Shown here: piece after piece, positions 1-9,131 of the stretch
Numbering within the stretch: position 1 is the stretch's first letter
Layout: each line of letters opens with the position of its first letter
Source of the DNA: JAVBME01 sp031552765
GTDB lineage: Bacteria; Bacillota; Negativicutes; Acidaminococcales; JAISLQ01
DNA: 64,000 nucleotides
Assembly: GCA_031552765.1 (NCBI GenBank)
Contig: JAVBME010000019.1
Location: 10,933-74,932, forward strand
Reading direction: 5' to 3'
The notes under the pieces: generated by a model
What the model was told of the DNA's origin: nothing
Seen by the model: the letters and a program-made list of their open reading frames with translations, nothing else
The model's database searches: none
Translations under genes and position numbers: made by a program

Positions 1-1
1 C

Positions 2-787
2 TGGCAGGCCGCCAATCCCAATGATGCGACAGGAAACCTTGATAAGTTTACCCCGCAGCTGCAAATACGCCAACAGATAGGGGAAAATGACTACCTGTAC
101 GCCAGCGCCGGTTTGTCGTATAAAATGCCGACACTTAGCCAGCAGTTTGCCCCAGCCGGGGCGCGCGTCATCGGCGACCCCAGTATCAAGCCGCAGAGCG
201 GCGAACACTACGAGCTGGGCTGGAAACGCAACAAGGGGCCGCACGGATGGCGTTTTGCCCTGTTCAACTATTACATCAAGGACAACATAACTTCGACCCG
301 CATTTCCACTAATCCGGACACTTACCAATATACCAACGAAGACCGGAAAAATACCGGTATAGAGCTGGAATATATCTTTGCCGGCGACAAGGGCTGGAGC
401 TACAACCTGGGCGCCGCCATCGGCAATCCTAAAGTGAAAAATGAAAAAAGCCCGGGTAGCCGCGCCGATGCCTGGGAACGCGCTTATGACCGCTACCAGC
501 TGACCGGCGGCGTCACTTACCAGAAAAGCAACTGGACGGTCAATCTGTCTGCCAACTATCTTTTTGGCCGCGTACACGCTTCGCCGTCTTCTGCTGTCTA
601 CGGCCCGGAGGACGAGAAACCCGCGCTCTACACTACGCTCAATATCAACTACAAAATGGGTAAACGCCAGGAACTGTATTTTAAAGTGGAAAACCTCCTC
701 GATCGCGATGATATCATCAACAACAGCTCTTCTGAATACTATGCCACGCCGATAAATTTTGTTCTGGGTTATAACATAAAATTCTAG
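2..787 (+). CDS. TonB-dependent outer-membrane receptor, C-terminal part (5' end outside window)
   Basis: The frame is open from the first bases of the window, so the start lies upstream and about 261 codons are visible. The visible part is alternating beta-barrel sequence rich in Tyr, Asn and Gly (for example GYNIKF at the end), and it ends in Phe, the usual last residue of an outer-membrane barrel. Segments such as KNTGIELEYIF, and LYFKVENLLDRDDI near the end, are typical of TonB-dependent receptors. Such receptors bring large or scarce ligands (corrinoids, heme, metal chelates) across an outer membrane. The position before an ECF transporter and a cobalamin operon suggests a corrinoid, cobalt or tetrapyrrole ligand, but the plug and TonB box are not in view. 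Confidence 0.9.
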   Translation, partial: WQAANPNDATGNLDKFTPQLQIRQQIGENDYLYASAGLSYKMPTLSQQFAPAGARVIGDPSIKPQSGEHYELGWKRNKGPHGWRFALFNYYIKDNITSTRISTNPDTYQYTNEDRKNTGIELEYIFAGDKGWSYNLGAAIGNPKVKNEKSPGSRADAWERAYDRYQLTGGVTYQKSNWTVNLSANYLFGRVHASPSSAVYGPEDEKPALYTTLNINYKMGKRQELYFKVENLLDRDDIINNSSSEYYATPINFVLGYNIKF

Positions 788-803
788 TCTAATGAGGTAA
801 GAC

Positions 804-2201
804 ATGAGAAACGCCAAAGGGTATGTAGCAGTCGCGCTTTTAATATTGTCGCTGTGCGCCCTTTGGCGCCTTACGTCACTGCGCCAACCCTGGCAGAAAA
901 CAGCCGATGCCGCGGGCGGCGGGCAGATAGCCAAGGTAGACCTTGGGCAGGTAGCAGTGCAAAGTTATGGAAAAATGGGTTTTACCAAAGGATCGGTAAA
1001 TTACCTGCCGGGTGAGCAGCCGCGCTGGGTGGTCGGTACGGAAAACGGTGAAGTGTTGCTGGTCGACAACAAAGGCGCCGTATTGTGGCGGCGCTCTCTT
1101 GGTATCGGCAAGGTGTGCAAGGTCACCGTCGCGCCCGGCGGCGTGATAATCGTCGGCGAGCAGAGCCCGGCCGGCAATATTTACGCTATAGACAGCAAAG
1201 ACGGCCGGGTGCTATGGTCGTTTGCCACTGCTAAGGGCGTCGGTTACACACAAGGTTCGCGTTCCGCTCCGATGGTCGTCTGGCTGGACACTGATGAAAA
1301 AGGGCGGATTTACACTGTATCTTACCGTTTTGGCCAGGAAAAACGCGGTGAAAAGTCCTACTACTCCAAAGTATATGCCTTTACTCCCCAAGGCGAGGTC
1401 ATTTGGCAGTTCCCGCCGGATGAAGCCATGGACGCCTGGTGCAACCATGCGGCGATCTCCGGCCAGGACGGCCCGCTGGTTTTTTCCACCGCGACTTATG
1501 ATACGACGCCCGGCATGAAATACCCGGACAATCTGTACTGGCTGGAGCGCGATACAGGAAAGGTGATACGCTCGGTCCGCCTGCCTCCGCTCGATGAGCT
1601 GGCGGGCAGGGCGGTGACGCGCAGCAGCCCGGTTTTCTCGCCGGACGGCAAGACGCTGGCCTTTATTACCAGTGACGGGCGCGGTTATTATTATGATGTT
1701 TCCGGCAAGGAGCTTTGGCAAAGAACGGTGAGCAGTCCGGCGCAGGTAGCAGGCGCCTGGGTCAATTCCATTGGCCGCGGCGCGTATGTTTTGCCGCAAG
1801 GAGTTTTTTTCACAACGATCAATACTTTCAACCGCGACAGCTGGCAATTGCCTACGCCGCTCGAACATCCTTCGAGCAACAGCCTGTTTGCTTTTGACTT
1901 TGACGGAGCGCTTCGTTATAAGCTGGCGGTGGGAGGAAATATAGAAGATATAGGCTTTGCCGGCGGCAAGGCGGTGCTGGCGGTGGGCAGGAACATCCAG
2001 AGCAGGGATTATGCCGTGCACGGCTGCAAGGTAGTGGACTTGGCGGACGGGCGGATAGTCCGTGCTTTCAATACCGCCGGCCCCTGCCAGGCTGCCGCTA
2101 TATCCGAGGACGGCAGGTATGCGGCGGCGATAGAAGCGCCGGCCGTTTTGGAAGACGGCAGGATGTTCGGCTCGTACAGCCTGCATATTTGGGAGATATG
2201 A
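804..2201 (+). CDS. Membrane-anchored PQQ-like beta-propeller protein
   Basis: A 465-residue protein with one N-terminal hydrophobic segment (about residues 7-24, a signal anchor or uncleaved signal peptide), then a propeller-like domain facing the periplasm. Repeated short motifs such as AVLWRRSLG, GRVLWSFA, GEVIWQF and GKELWQR are the Trp-containing strands of PQQ-like or BamB-type beta-propeller repeats. It starts 16 bases after the receptor gene behind a GAGGT site and ends 4 bases before the next gene, so it is in the same operon. No enzymatic residues are recognised. A binding or scaffolding role between the outer-membrane receptor and the inner-membrane transporter is an inference from position only. 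Confidence 0.75.
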   Translation: MRNAKGYVAVALLILSLCALWRLTSLRQPWQKTADAAGGGQIAKVDLGQVAVQSYGKMGFTKGSVNYLPGEQPRWVVGTENGEVLLVDNKGAVLWRRSLGIGKVCKVTVAPGGVIIVGEQSPAGNIYAIDSKDGRVLWSFATAKGVGYTQGSRSAPMVVWLDTDEKGRIYTVSYRFGQEKRGEKSYYSKVYAFTPQGEVIWQFPPDEAMDAWCNHAAISGQDGPLVFSTATYDTTPGMKYPDNLYWLERDTGKVIRSVRLPPLDELAGRAVTRSSPVFSPDGKTLAFITSDGRGYYYDVSGKELWQRTVSSPAQVAGAWVNSIGRGAYVLPQGVFFTTINTFNRDSWQLPTPLEHPSSNSLFAFDFDGALRYKLAVGGNIEDIGFAGGKAVLAVGRNIQSRDYAVHGCKVVDLADGRIVRAFNTAGPCQAAAISEDGRYAAAIEAPAVLEDGRMFGSYSLHIWEI

Positions 2202-2205
2202 TTTT

Positions 2206-3870
2206 ATGAACATGTCTATGTTTGTGATGGCTGTATGGAAAAAACTGGCTTTGCTGGCTTGCCTTTTGTTTTTGCTGCCGGCGGGCGCCTGGGCCGCGCC
2301 GGCAGATAGCTTGACGGCGGTTTTTCCATATGCCGTGCAAAAAGATAAAAAGCCTGACGTATATCAGGGGGGTTCTAATGCTTTATATATAACTGTTACC
2401 TCGGCCCAGCCTGTCCTTGCGGCAGGAAGGGTAACCGTTCTTTTGCCCGCCGGGCTTTTGCCGGGGCAATTGCCGCCGGGTTGGCGGCTGGAAAAAAGTG
2501 ACGGACAGGCCGTCCTCGTGAAAAACACTGATGTGCCGGCCAATTACGGCGCCTGGTTCGATTTGCTGCCGCTTTATGCGGGACACGGTATGGCTGTAGG
2601 CCAACATATGCTGGAGGTAAGTGTTGAACTAAACGGCAAAGTTTTGCAAAGAAGCGTTTCTTTCGATGTAGCGCCCGTAGCGGCCGGCGCAAAGAAAAAC
2701 GCTGCGCCCTGGACGATAGAAAACATACTGCTGCCGGTCGATAAAGACGGCATTTACGATGAAAAATTTAAGAAAAATCTTATTTATATAAATGACTGGG
2801 CGCTCGAAGACCTGCGCAGCCGCTTTAAAGGCAAAGGGTCGGCCAACCTGGCTGCTTTGGAGGCTCATCCCATAGGGTATGTTCTGCTGGAAATAGCCAA
2901 CCCTTCCTTGGACAGCGGCGTGATAAGGATAAAAAGCCAACTGCTGGATAAAAAGACCGGCTTGCCGGCGGCAGGACTAAGGCCGTCCGGCGACCTGAGC
3001 GAGGGCGAAGGGGCCGAGGCCTGGCAGCAGGATACGGGCGAGCACGCCTCCCTGGCTATGGCGGCGCTCGGCGGCCAGCCGCGCGAGCGCTATATACTGC
3101 CTTTATATGCCGACAGCACGCTGGCGGCGGGCAGCTATACGATAAATATAAGCGTGGAAGGCGGCGGCCGGCAGCAGGAGGCGGCTATGTCGCTCGATGT
3201 AGTGGCGCGGCGGAGCAGTACCATGTATGCGCTGGGGTTTGCCGCCGCCTGTACGGCGTTGTTTGCCGCTGTTTTTACCTGGCGTATCAGGGGCTGGCTG
3301 GATGCTATGAAAGCCAAAGGGGTGATCACGGTTTCTTTGTTTGCCGCGGTGGCCTTTGGCGGCGTTACTTTGCCGACCACTTTGTTTGACGATATACTGC
3401 GGGCTTTTTTGGGGCCGTTTGCCGCTCTGGCCAGCGGTATTTTCAGCAGCGCTTTTTACTATCTTTTGCTTACGGCGCTAGTCATGCTCTACCCAAAGCC
3501 GGGCACGGCGGCGGTCATGATGCTGCTGCGCTGGGTGCTGGGCGCTCTTTTGCTCGGGCGCATCACACCTGTGAGCATAGCTTTTTTGTGTACGCAAGCG
3601 GTCATTGTCGAAAGTTTTTTATGGCTGGCCGCCCGCTCCGGCGGGCAGGCGGGCGTGAGACAAAAAATGACGCTGGCAGTGTTTTTAGGGCTTGCCGACG
3701 CCGTATCGACCTATGTGCATTTAGAGCTTTTGATGTTTTTTTACCGCCTTTATTACGCGGACTGGTATATAGGGCTGTACGTAGTTGTCTGCGGTTTTCT
3801 CTATACGGCGGCTGGCTGTTGGCTGGGCTATGCGCTGGGAGGTAAATTGCGTTATGTGACGGGAGAATAG
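2206..3870 (+). CDS. Exported domain fused to a polytopic membrane domain, putative ECF transporter S component
   Basis: A 554-residue protein in two parts. A signal peptide (about residues 1-30, ending AGAWA) precedes an extracytoplasmic beta-rich domain of about 300 residues, and from about residue 330 the chain has six or seven hydrophobic helices. The next two genes encode an ECF-type double ATPase and an EcfT protein, and no other S component lies in the cluster, so the membrane half is the obvious candidate for the substrate-binding S component. Usual S components are about 200 residues and lack such an exported domain, so this would be an unusual fusion. I do not recognise the exported domain. 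ATG at 2206 has GGGAG 10 bases upstream. Confidence 0.6.
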   Translation: MNMSMFVMAVWKKLALLACLLFLLPAGAWAAPADSLTAVFPYAVQKDKKPDVYQGGSNALYITVTSAQPVLAAGRVTVLLPAGLLPGQLPPGWRLEKSDGQAVLVKNTDVPANYGAWFDLLPLYAGHGMAVGQHMLEVSVELNGKVLQRSVSFDVAPVAAGAKKNAAPWTIENILLPVDKDGIYDEKFKKNLIYINDWALEDLRSRFKGKGSANLAALEAHPIGYVLLEIANPSLDSGVIRIKSQLLDKKTGLPAAGLRPSGDLSEGEGAEAWQQDTGEHASLAMAALGGQPRERYILPLYADSTLAAGSYTINISVEGGGRQQEAAMSLDVVARRSSTMYALGFAAACTALFAAVFTWRIRGWLDAMKAKGVITVSLFAAVAFGGVTLPTTLFDDILRAFLGPFAALASGIFSSAFYYLLLTALVMLYPKPGTAAVMMLLRWVLGALLLGRITPVSIAFLCTQAVIVESFLWLAARSGGQAGVRQKMTLAVFLGLADAVSTYVHLELLMFFYRLYYADWYIGLYVVVCGFLYTAAGCWLGYALGGKLRYVTGE

Positions 3871-3873
3871 GCT

Positions 3874-5529
3874 ATGATAAAGTTGGAAAATGTGAGTTTC
3901 CGCTATGAACAGCGGGCGCAGGCTACGGTCAAGAACATAGACCTTGACATCAAGCCGGGCGAGCGCGTGCTGCTGGCGGGGCGCACCGGTTGTGGTAAAA
4001 GCACTCTTTTGAAGATAATGAACGGCTTGATACCTTCTTGCAGTAGCGGCGAATTCACTGGATGCGCCTATCTTGACGGTCGTCCGACACATGTTTTTTC
4101 ACCTTCCCAACTGGGCAAGATCGTCGGTACTGTTTACCAAAATCCTGACGACCAGCTGTTTGCTATGACGGCGGGCGACGAGGCGGCTTTTGCCCTTGAG
4201 AATCAAGGCCTGCCGCCGGAAGAGATAAAAGCGCGGGTAGAGGAGACTTTGCACAAGGTGGGCCTGGCAGGCCTGGCCGAACGCAACATTCACGCGCTGT
4301 CCGGCGGGCAGCGGAAGCGGCTGGCTTTGGCCTCCGTGCTGGTGACCCGGCCTAGGGCGCTGATTTTAGACGAGCCGGTCAGCCAGCTCAATCCGCAGGC
4401 AGTGAGCGGTTTTCTGGATTTTTTGCTGGAGCTTAATCTTGTGCATGGCATAACGCTCATCGTAGTAGAGCACAGGGTACATGAACTGGCGGCTTATTTT
4501 CCCCGCCTTTGCCTGATGAGCGAAGGCTCGCTGGTATATGACGGAAAAACCGATGATGTATGGAGTTTTATCGAAGGCAAAGGCTTTCTCGGCCTGCGCG
4601 AGCCGCAGTGCGTGACGCTGTGCCGGCGGTTGGGCATCAGTCCGCCGCTGGCGGACGCCGGCTTGCTGGCGGAAAAAATAAGCGCGGGCTTGGGCGGGCA
4701 GCGACCGGCGTATGAAGGTAACCTTCCAAGTTTGTGTAAGCCGGGTGAACGCGCTATCCTGGCCGACAGGGTTTCTTTTACTTACCCGGGCGGCCAAAAA
4801 GCCGTTCTGAAAGATGTGTCTTTCGCAGTGTGCCAAGGCGAGACGGTGGCCATCATGGGCAATAACGGCGCCGGTAAAAGTACGCTGCTCAACCTGCTGG
4901 CCGGGCTGGAGCAGCCGGGAGTGGGCAGTATAGAGCTACTAGGCGGCAGTGTAAAGAAAAACCGCCATAATGTGGCTTACCTGCGCCAGGAGCCTGACCT
5001 CATGCTGCTCTGCCAGTCGGTGCGGGAGGAAATAGCCTTTGGGCCGGGCAAGACAGCGGAAAGCATAGCAGATACGGCGGAAAAACTAGGTTTGACTAAA
5101 CTTATGGCGGACTACCCTTTGGCTCTGAGCAAAGGGCAGCGGCTGCGGGTGATACTGGCGGCCCTGTTGGCCGGTCAGCCGGGCCTGCTTTTGCTGGACG
5201 AGCCGACGACCGGGCAGGACTGCCAAAGCCTTCTGGATATAAAAGACCTTTTGTCGTTTTACCGTGAGCAAGGCGGTACGGTGCTTTTTTGCACCCACGA
5301 TACCGAGTTGGCGGCCGAAATCGCCGGCCGGGTGCTGGTGTTTGAAGAGGGCGTGCTGATAAAAGATGGGCCGCCGCACGAGGTTTTTACCGACTGTGAA
5401 GCGACCGGGCGCGGCGGGCTGAATACTTTACCCATGCTGGGGCTGGGCAGGCTGCTGTCCTTCCCCCCCATGCTCAATGTAGAGGAGGTGGCGGGCTATG
5501 TCCGTGCGGCGTCTATGGGACGGGGCTGA
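3874..5529 (+). CDS. Fused double ATPase of an energy-coupling factor (ECF) transporter
   Basis: Two ABC ATPase domains in one 551-residue chain. The first has Walker A GRTGCGKS (residues 36-43), a signature LSGGQRKR and a Walker B ending LILDEP. The second has GNNGAGKS, signature LSKGQRLR and LLLLDEP. This is the EcfA1-EcfA2 arrangement found fused in YkoD-type proteins. It powers vitamin or metal uptake with an EcfT scaffold and an S component. It begins 3 bases after the preceding gene and its last 32 bases overlap the EcfT gene, so the three products are very probably made and assembled together. Confidence 0.9.
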   Translation: MIKLENVSFRYEQRAQATVKNIDLDIKPGERVLLAGRTGCGKSTLLKIMNGLIPSCSSGEFTGCAYLDGRPTHVFSPSQLGKIVGTVYQNPDDQLFAMTAGDEAAFALENQGLPPEEIKARVEETLHKVGLAGLAERNIHALSGGQRKRLALASVLVTRPRALILDEPVSQLNPQAVSGFLDFLLELNLVHGITLIVVEHRVHELAAYFPRLCLMSEGSLVYDGKTDDVWSFIEGKGFLGLREPQCVTLCRRLGISPPLADAGLLAEKISAGLGGQRPAYEGNLPSLCKPGERAILADRVSFTYPGGQKAVLKDVSFAVCQGETVAIMGNNGAGKSTLLNLLAGLEQPGVGSIELLGGSVKKNRHNVAYLRQEPDLMLLCQSVREEIAFGPGKTAESIADTAEKLGLTKLMADYPLALSKGQRLRVILAALLAGQPGLLLLDEPTTGQDCQSLLDIKDLLSFYREQGGTVLFCTHDTELAAEIAGRVLVFEEGVLIKDGPPHEVFTDCEATGRGGLNTLPMLGLGRLLSFPPMLNVEEVAGYVRAASMGRG

Positions 5530-6370
5530 AGGCGCCGGCTGGGCGCGCCGGCTGAGCGGCCAGACCAAGCTGTGTTTGCTGGTCTTCCAGGCCATTTATG
5601 CGCTCAGTGTGGACAATCCGCGTTCTCTTTTGTACGGCCTCATGTTTTGTCTGCTGCTGCATGCGGCGGCGCGTACTCCGCTGGAGCGCTGGTACCTTTT
5701 GTCCTGCCTGATACTGCTGGGGCTGTGGGGGTCTATGCTAACGCAAGCCTTATTTTACGCGCAGCCTGACCGTACGCTGCTCTTTACTTTGATAAGCCCT
5801 TATGCGCCTTTTTTCGGGCCGCTTACCGGCGGGGTGACGGTCTACCGGGAAGGCTTCAGTTACGGAGCCATCCAGGGTCTGCGTTCCGCCAGCATGTTCA
5901 CTATGGGTTTGTTTGTCTGCTGGACATCTGATCCCAGGCAGTTGCTGAACGCGCTGATGGGCTGGCGCCTGCCGCCCCAGGTGTCCTTCATGGCGGTGAC
6001 GGCGCTTAGGTTTTTGCCAGTACTGGCGGTCGAGACCGGGGAGATAGTGACGGCTTTTCGTTTACGTTCAGGCGCGTCCTACGGACGGTTTGGCCTGGTG
6101 CGCAACATGGCGAAGATCGTCAGCCCCCTGCTGGCCCGTTCTTTGCGGCGGGCGCAGGTGCTGTCGCTGTCTGTCTTGAGCCGCGGCTTTTTAGACGCCA
6201 AAGAGGGCAGGGGGGCGGAATGGCCAAGCGGGGAGAAGGCTTTTTCCCTGGCGGTACTGCTGGCCGGTTGTAACATCTTCCTGGCTAAGGCGCTGTACTG
6301 GGCCTTCGAACAGGGCATGTACCATGAAAACCTGCGCGTGGTGTATGATTTTGCCAGGCTGTATCTGTAA
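5498..6370 (+). CDS. ecfT: EcfT (CbiQ family) transmembrane scaffold of the ECF transporter
   Basis: A 290-residue membrane protein with several hydrophobic helices at the N-terminal side and a cytoplasmic arm containing ARSLRRAQ and LSRGF. These match the two Ala-Arg-Gly/Ser-Arg-Gly coupling motifs by which EcfT holds the ATPases. The start at 5498 lies inside the ATPase gene, behind GAGGAGG, and the 32-base overlap suggests translational coupling. It would connect the double ATPase to the substrate-binding membrane protein encoded at 2206-3870. Confidence 0.88.
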   Translation: MSVRRLWDGAEGAGWARRLSGQTKLCLLVFQAIYALSVDNPRSLLYGLMFCLLLHAAARTPLERWYLLSCLILLGLWGSMLTQALFYAQPDRTLLFTLISPYAPFFGPLTGGVTVYREGFSYGAIQGLRSASMFTMGLFVCWTSDPRQLLNALMGWRLPPQVSFMAVTALRFLPVLAVETGEIVTAFRLRSGASYGRFGLVRNMAKIVSPLLARSLRRAQVLSLSVLSRGFLDAKEGRGAEWPSGEKAFSLAVLLAGCNIFLAKALYWAFEQGMYHENLRVVYDFARLYL

Positions 6371-6393
6371 ATTTTCCAGTTGGGGTTTTTATT

Positions 6394-7233
6394 ATGTTAA
6401 AGATAGACAATATCGTAAAAGAGTTCTCCGGTTTCCGGGCGGTGGACGGCGTCAGTTTCAGCGTGGCCGAGGGGGAGGCATTTGCCCTGCTGGGGCCAAA
6501 TGGCGCGGGCAAGACCACCTTGATACGCATGCTGACCACTCTGTCTTTGCCTACCTCCGGGCGGGCGGCGGTGGCCGGTTTCGACCTGGCTGGCCAGGCG
6601 CGGGAGATAAAAAAGCATATAGGCATAGTGCATCAGCGGATGAACATAGATAACGACCTGACGGCTGAAGAGAACCTTATTTTGCATGCGCGGCTGCACC
6701 GTATGGACAGAGACGAAGCCAGGGAGCGCATCGGCGAGCTGCTGGATTTTGTCGAGCTGTCCGGGCGCAAAAATCATGTGGTGCGCAATTTCTCCGGCGG
6801 CATGAAACGGCGGCTGATGATCGCCCGGGCTGTGCTGCACCGTCCGCGGCTGCTCTTTCTGGACGAGCCTACGGTGGGGCTCGACCCACAGGTGCGCCGG
6901 CGGATATGGGAACTGATCAGGCAGATGCACGGCCAGGGCATGACCCTGCTTTTGACGACCCATTATATAGAAGAAGCCGAGCAGTTATGCCAGCGGGTGG
7001 CGATAATGGATAAAGGGAAACTGCTGGTGGTGGAAGCGCCGGGGGCGCTTTGCGTTCGCTATGGCCGTTATGTAGTGGAAGATTACAGTGCAGGCTATGC
7101 GCAGAAGTTTTTTGCTACCAGGCAGGAGGCGCTCTCTTACGCCGGCGGCTGTACCGGCAGTTCTTATGTGCGCAAGACCAGCCTTGAGGACGCCTTTGTG
7201 CAGCTTACAGGGCAAAAGGTGGAAGAGTTATGA
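6394..7233 (+). CDS. ABC transporter ATP-binding protein, DrrA/NodI type
   Basis: A 279-residue single ABC ATPase with Walker A LGPNGAGKTT, signature FSGGMKRRLMIARA, Walker B LLFLDEPTVGLDP and switch His (TTHYIEE). The sequence type is that of ABC-2 exporters (DrrA, NodI, CcmA-like), unlike the ECF ATPase just before it. It overlaps the permease gene that follows by 4 bases. Transport direction and substrate cannot be read from the sequence. The position between ECF genes and the cbi operon suggests a role connected with the same substrate, but this could equally be a passenger. Confidence 0.88.
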   Translation: MLKIDNIVKEFSGFRAVDGVSFSVAEGEAFALLGPNGAGKTTLIRMLTTLSLPTSGRAAVAGFDLAGQAREIKKHIGIVHQRMNIDNDLTAEENLILHARLHRMDRDEARERIGELLDFVELSGRKNHVVRNFSGGMKRRLMIARAVLHRPRLLFLDEPTVGLDPQVRRRIWELIRQMHGQGMTLLLTTHYIEEAEQLCQRVAIMDKGKLLVVEAPGALCVRYGRYVVEDYSAGYAQKFFATRQEALSYAGGCTGSSYVRKTSLEDAFVQLTGQKVEEL

Positions 7234-7958
7234 TAGGCGACGTACTGACAATTGCCTGGCGTGAACTTACCGTGCTCCGGCGGCGGCTGGCGGTGTTTCT
7301 CTTCGCACGCATGATATCGCCGCTTCTCTACCTGGCGACTTTTGGCTTTGGCCTAGGCCGCAGCGTGCAACTGGCCGGCGGCGGCAGTTATCTCGATTTT
7401 GTCGTCAGCGGCATCATCGCCATGAATTCCATGCTGGTCTGCTTCAACGCCGTGGCTTCGCCTGTGTGCATGTCGCGCATATTATACATGACTTTTGATG
7501 AATACCAGACCGCGCCTATTTCCAATACTTCCTATGTATTGGGACAGGCTTTGGCGGCGGCGGTGCGCGGGCTAATATCTTCGGCCATCATCATCGCCAT
7601 AGCCTGGCTGTTTGGCTGCCGCTTGCACGTGGACGGCTGGTATTTACTGGTTTTGACGGCAAATTGCCTGACCTTTTCCTTTGTCGGCGTGATTGCGGCC
7701 ATGCTGGTCGATGGGCACGAAAACCTCAATACTTTTACGACTTATGTGATAACGCCGATGTCGTTTTTGTGCGGGACTTTTTTTCGCCTGGACAATTTTC
7801 CGCCGCTTTTGGCCAAGGCGGTGTATTTCCTGCCGCTGACCCCGGCCAGCTCCTCCCTGCGCGCTATCGGCGCCGGAGGAGAGGCCGCTGCGGCCGACTT
7901 ATTGCTTTTAGCCGCTGGCCGCTTTTTGCGCCTGTCAGGCGGTAGCTTATGTACGTAA
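7230..7958 (+). CDS. ABC-2 type permease (NodJ/DrrB family), possible frameshift at the C-terminus
   Basis: A 242-residue permease with about five or six hydrophobic helices and the ABC-2 core (FDNF-like RLDNFPPLL loop, then PLTPASSSLRA). It pairs with the ATPase before it. The reading frame ends in LSGGSLCT at 7958, a poor ending for this family. In another frame the same DNA reads LAAFCACQAVAYVRKK and stops at 7965, which resembles the normal last helix and basic tail. A one-base change near 7905-7920 would join the two. It is either a sequencing error, a true frameshift that removes the last helix, or an unusual natural end. Confidence 0.8.
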   Translation: MIGDVLTIAWRELTVLRRRLAVFLFARMISPLLYLATFGFGLGRSVQLAGGGSYLDFVVSGIIAMNSMLVCFNAVASPVCMSRILYMTFDEYQTAPISNTSYVLGQALAAAVRGLISSAIIIAIAWLFGCRLHVDGWYLLVLTANCLTFSFVGVIAAMLVDGHENLNTFTTYVITPMSFLCGTFFRLDNFPPLLAKAVYFLPLTPASSSLRAIGAGGEAAAADLLLLAAGRFLRLSGGSLCT

Positions 7959-7980
7959 AAAATGATGGTACAGGTGGGTT

Positions 7981-9108
7981 ATGCAAGAAAATGCTTTTGT
8001 GGTGAAAAACGGAAAAAGACTGCGCTGCGGCTATACTACCGGCAGCTGCGCCACGGCGGCGGCGTCCGCGGCGGCTGAGCTGTTGCTGGGGCAACTGCCG
8101 GTAAATAGCGTAAGCATCCTCTTGCCGGGCGGCGAGCAAGCGGTTTTCACTGTCGGCGATATTGCCATAGCTGAAAATGCTGCCAGCTGTTCGGTGGTAA
8201 AAGACGCCGGCGACGACCCGGACGTAACTGACGGCATCAAGATATTTGCCGAGTGCTTCCTGGGCGGCGAAGAACTCATGCTGTCCGGCGGGCCGGGTGT
8301 GGGTGTGGCTACTTGCCGCGGACTGCGCTGCCCGGAGGGCGAAGCGGCGATAAACCCTGTGCCGCGCCGCATGATAGTAGAAAATGTCGCGGCTGTCTGC
8401 CAAAGGCACGGCTACAGCCAAGGTATGCGCATCGTGATATCCGTGCCGGAAGGCGAGGCGGTGGCGCAAAAGACCTTTAACCCGCGCATCGGCATCAAGG
8501 GCGGGATATCCATCCTGGGCACTACCGGCATAGTGGAGCCGATGAGCGAAAAAGCGCTGGTGGACACGATAAAGGTGCTGGTAGACAAACAGCAGGCGGC
8601 AAACCGGGAGAACATCCTGGTAGCGCCCGGCAATTACGGGCGCGATTACTGCCGGGAGCAACTGGGCCTTGATATAGCAAAAGCGGTGAAGTGCTCGAAT
8701 TTTATCGGTGAGACGGTGGATTACCTTGTTTATAAAGGTTTTAAGCGCCTGCTGTTGGTCGGGCATGTCGGCAAGCTGATAAAAATCGCCGGCGGCATTA
8801 TGAATACTCATTCGGCGGTAGCCGACTGCCGTATGGAGATACTGGCCGCTCACGCCGCCTGCCTGGGCGGCGGGCAAGAGCTGGCGCAAGGGTTGCTGGC
8901 CTGCCTGACTACCGACCAGGCGATAGAACTTTTGCAGGAGGCGGGGCTGTGCGAGGCGGTATTTGAACAGGCGATGGGAAAAATGCTCTTTCATTTGCGG
9001 CAGCGGGCAAAAGGGGCTTTGGAAATAGGCGCCGTCATGTTTGGCGCCGAACGGCGTCTGATGTATGCCAGCCCGGGCGCGCGCGAGATTGCGCGATTTT
9101 TCAGATAA
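7981..9108 (+). CDS. cbiD: Cobalt-precorrin-5B C1-methyltransferase CbiD
   Basis: Methylates C1 of cobalt-precorrin-5B in the anaerobic (early cobalt insertion) cobalamin pathway, using S-adenosylmethionine. The N-terminal motif CGYTTGSCATAAS is the family hallmark, and the 375-residue length is normal. First gene of a run of nine cobalamin genes, all on this strand and mostly overlapping. CbiD occurs only in the anaerobic pathway, which fixes the pathway type here. Confidence 0.97.
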   Translation: MQENAFVVKNGKRLRCGYTTGSCATAAASAAAELLLGQLPVNSVSILLPGGEQAVFTVGDIAIAENAASCSVVKDAGDDPDVTDGIKIFAECFLGGEELMLSGGPGVGVATCRGLRCPEGEAAINPVPRRMIVENVAAVCQRHGYSQGMRIVISVPEGEAVAQKTFNPRIGIKGGISILGTTGIVEPMSEKALVDTIKVLVDKQQAANRENILVAPGNYGRDYCREQLGLDIAKAVKCSNFIGETVDYLVYKGFKRLLLVGHVGKLIKIAGGIMNTHSAVADCRMEILAAHAACLGGGQELAQGLLACLTTDQAIELLQEAGLCEAVFEQAMGKMLFHLRQRAKGALEIGAVMFGAERRLMYASPGAREIARFFR

Positions 9109-9131
9109 AAAGCAAAACGGAGGTAGGAGCG

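Noticed and set aside
1212..2213. A 333-codon antisense frame opposite the PQQ-propeller gene
   Set aside because: The plus-strand protein has a signal anchor, PQQ-type repeats and operon spacing. The minus frame has none of these.
7864..8994. A 376-codon open frame on the minus strand
   Set aside because: It mirrors cbiD, which has all family motifs. The antisense product is rich in His, Arg and Gln in a way typical of shadow frames.
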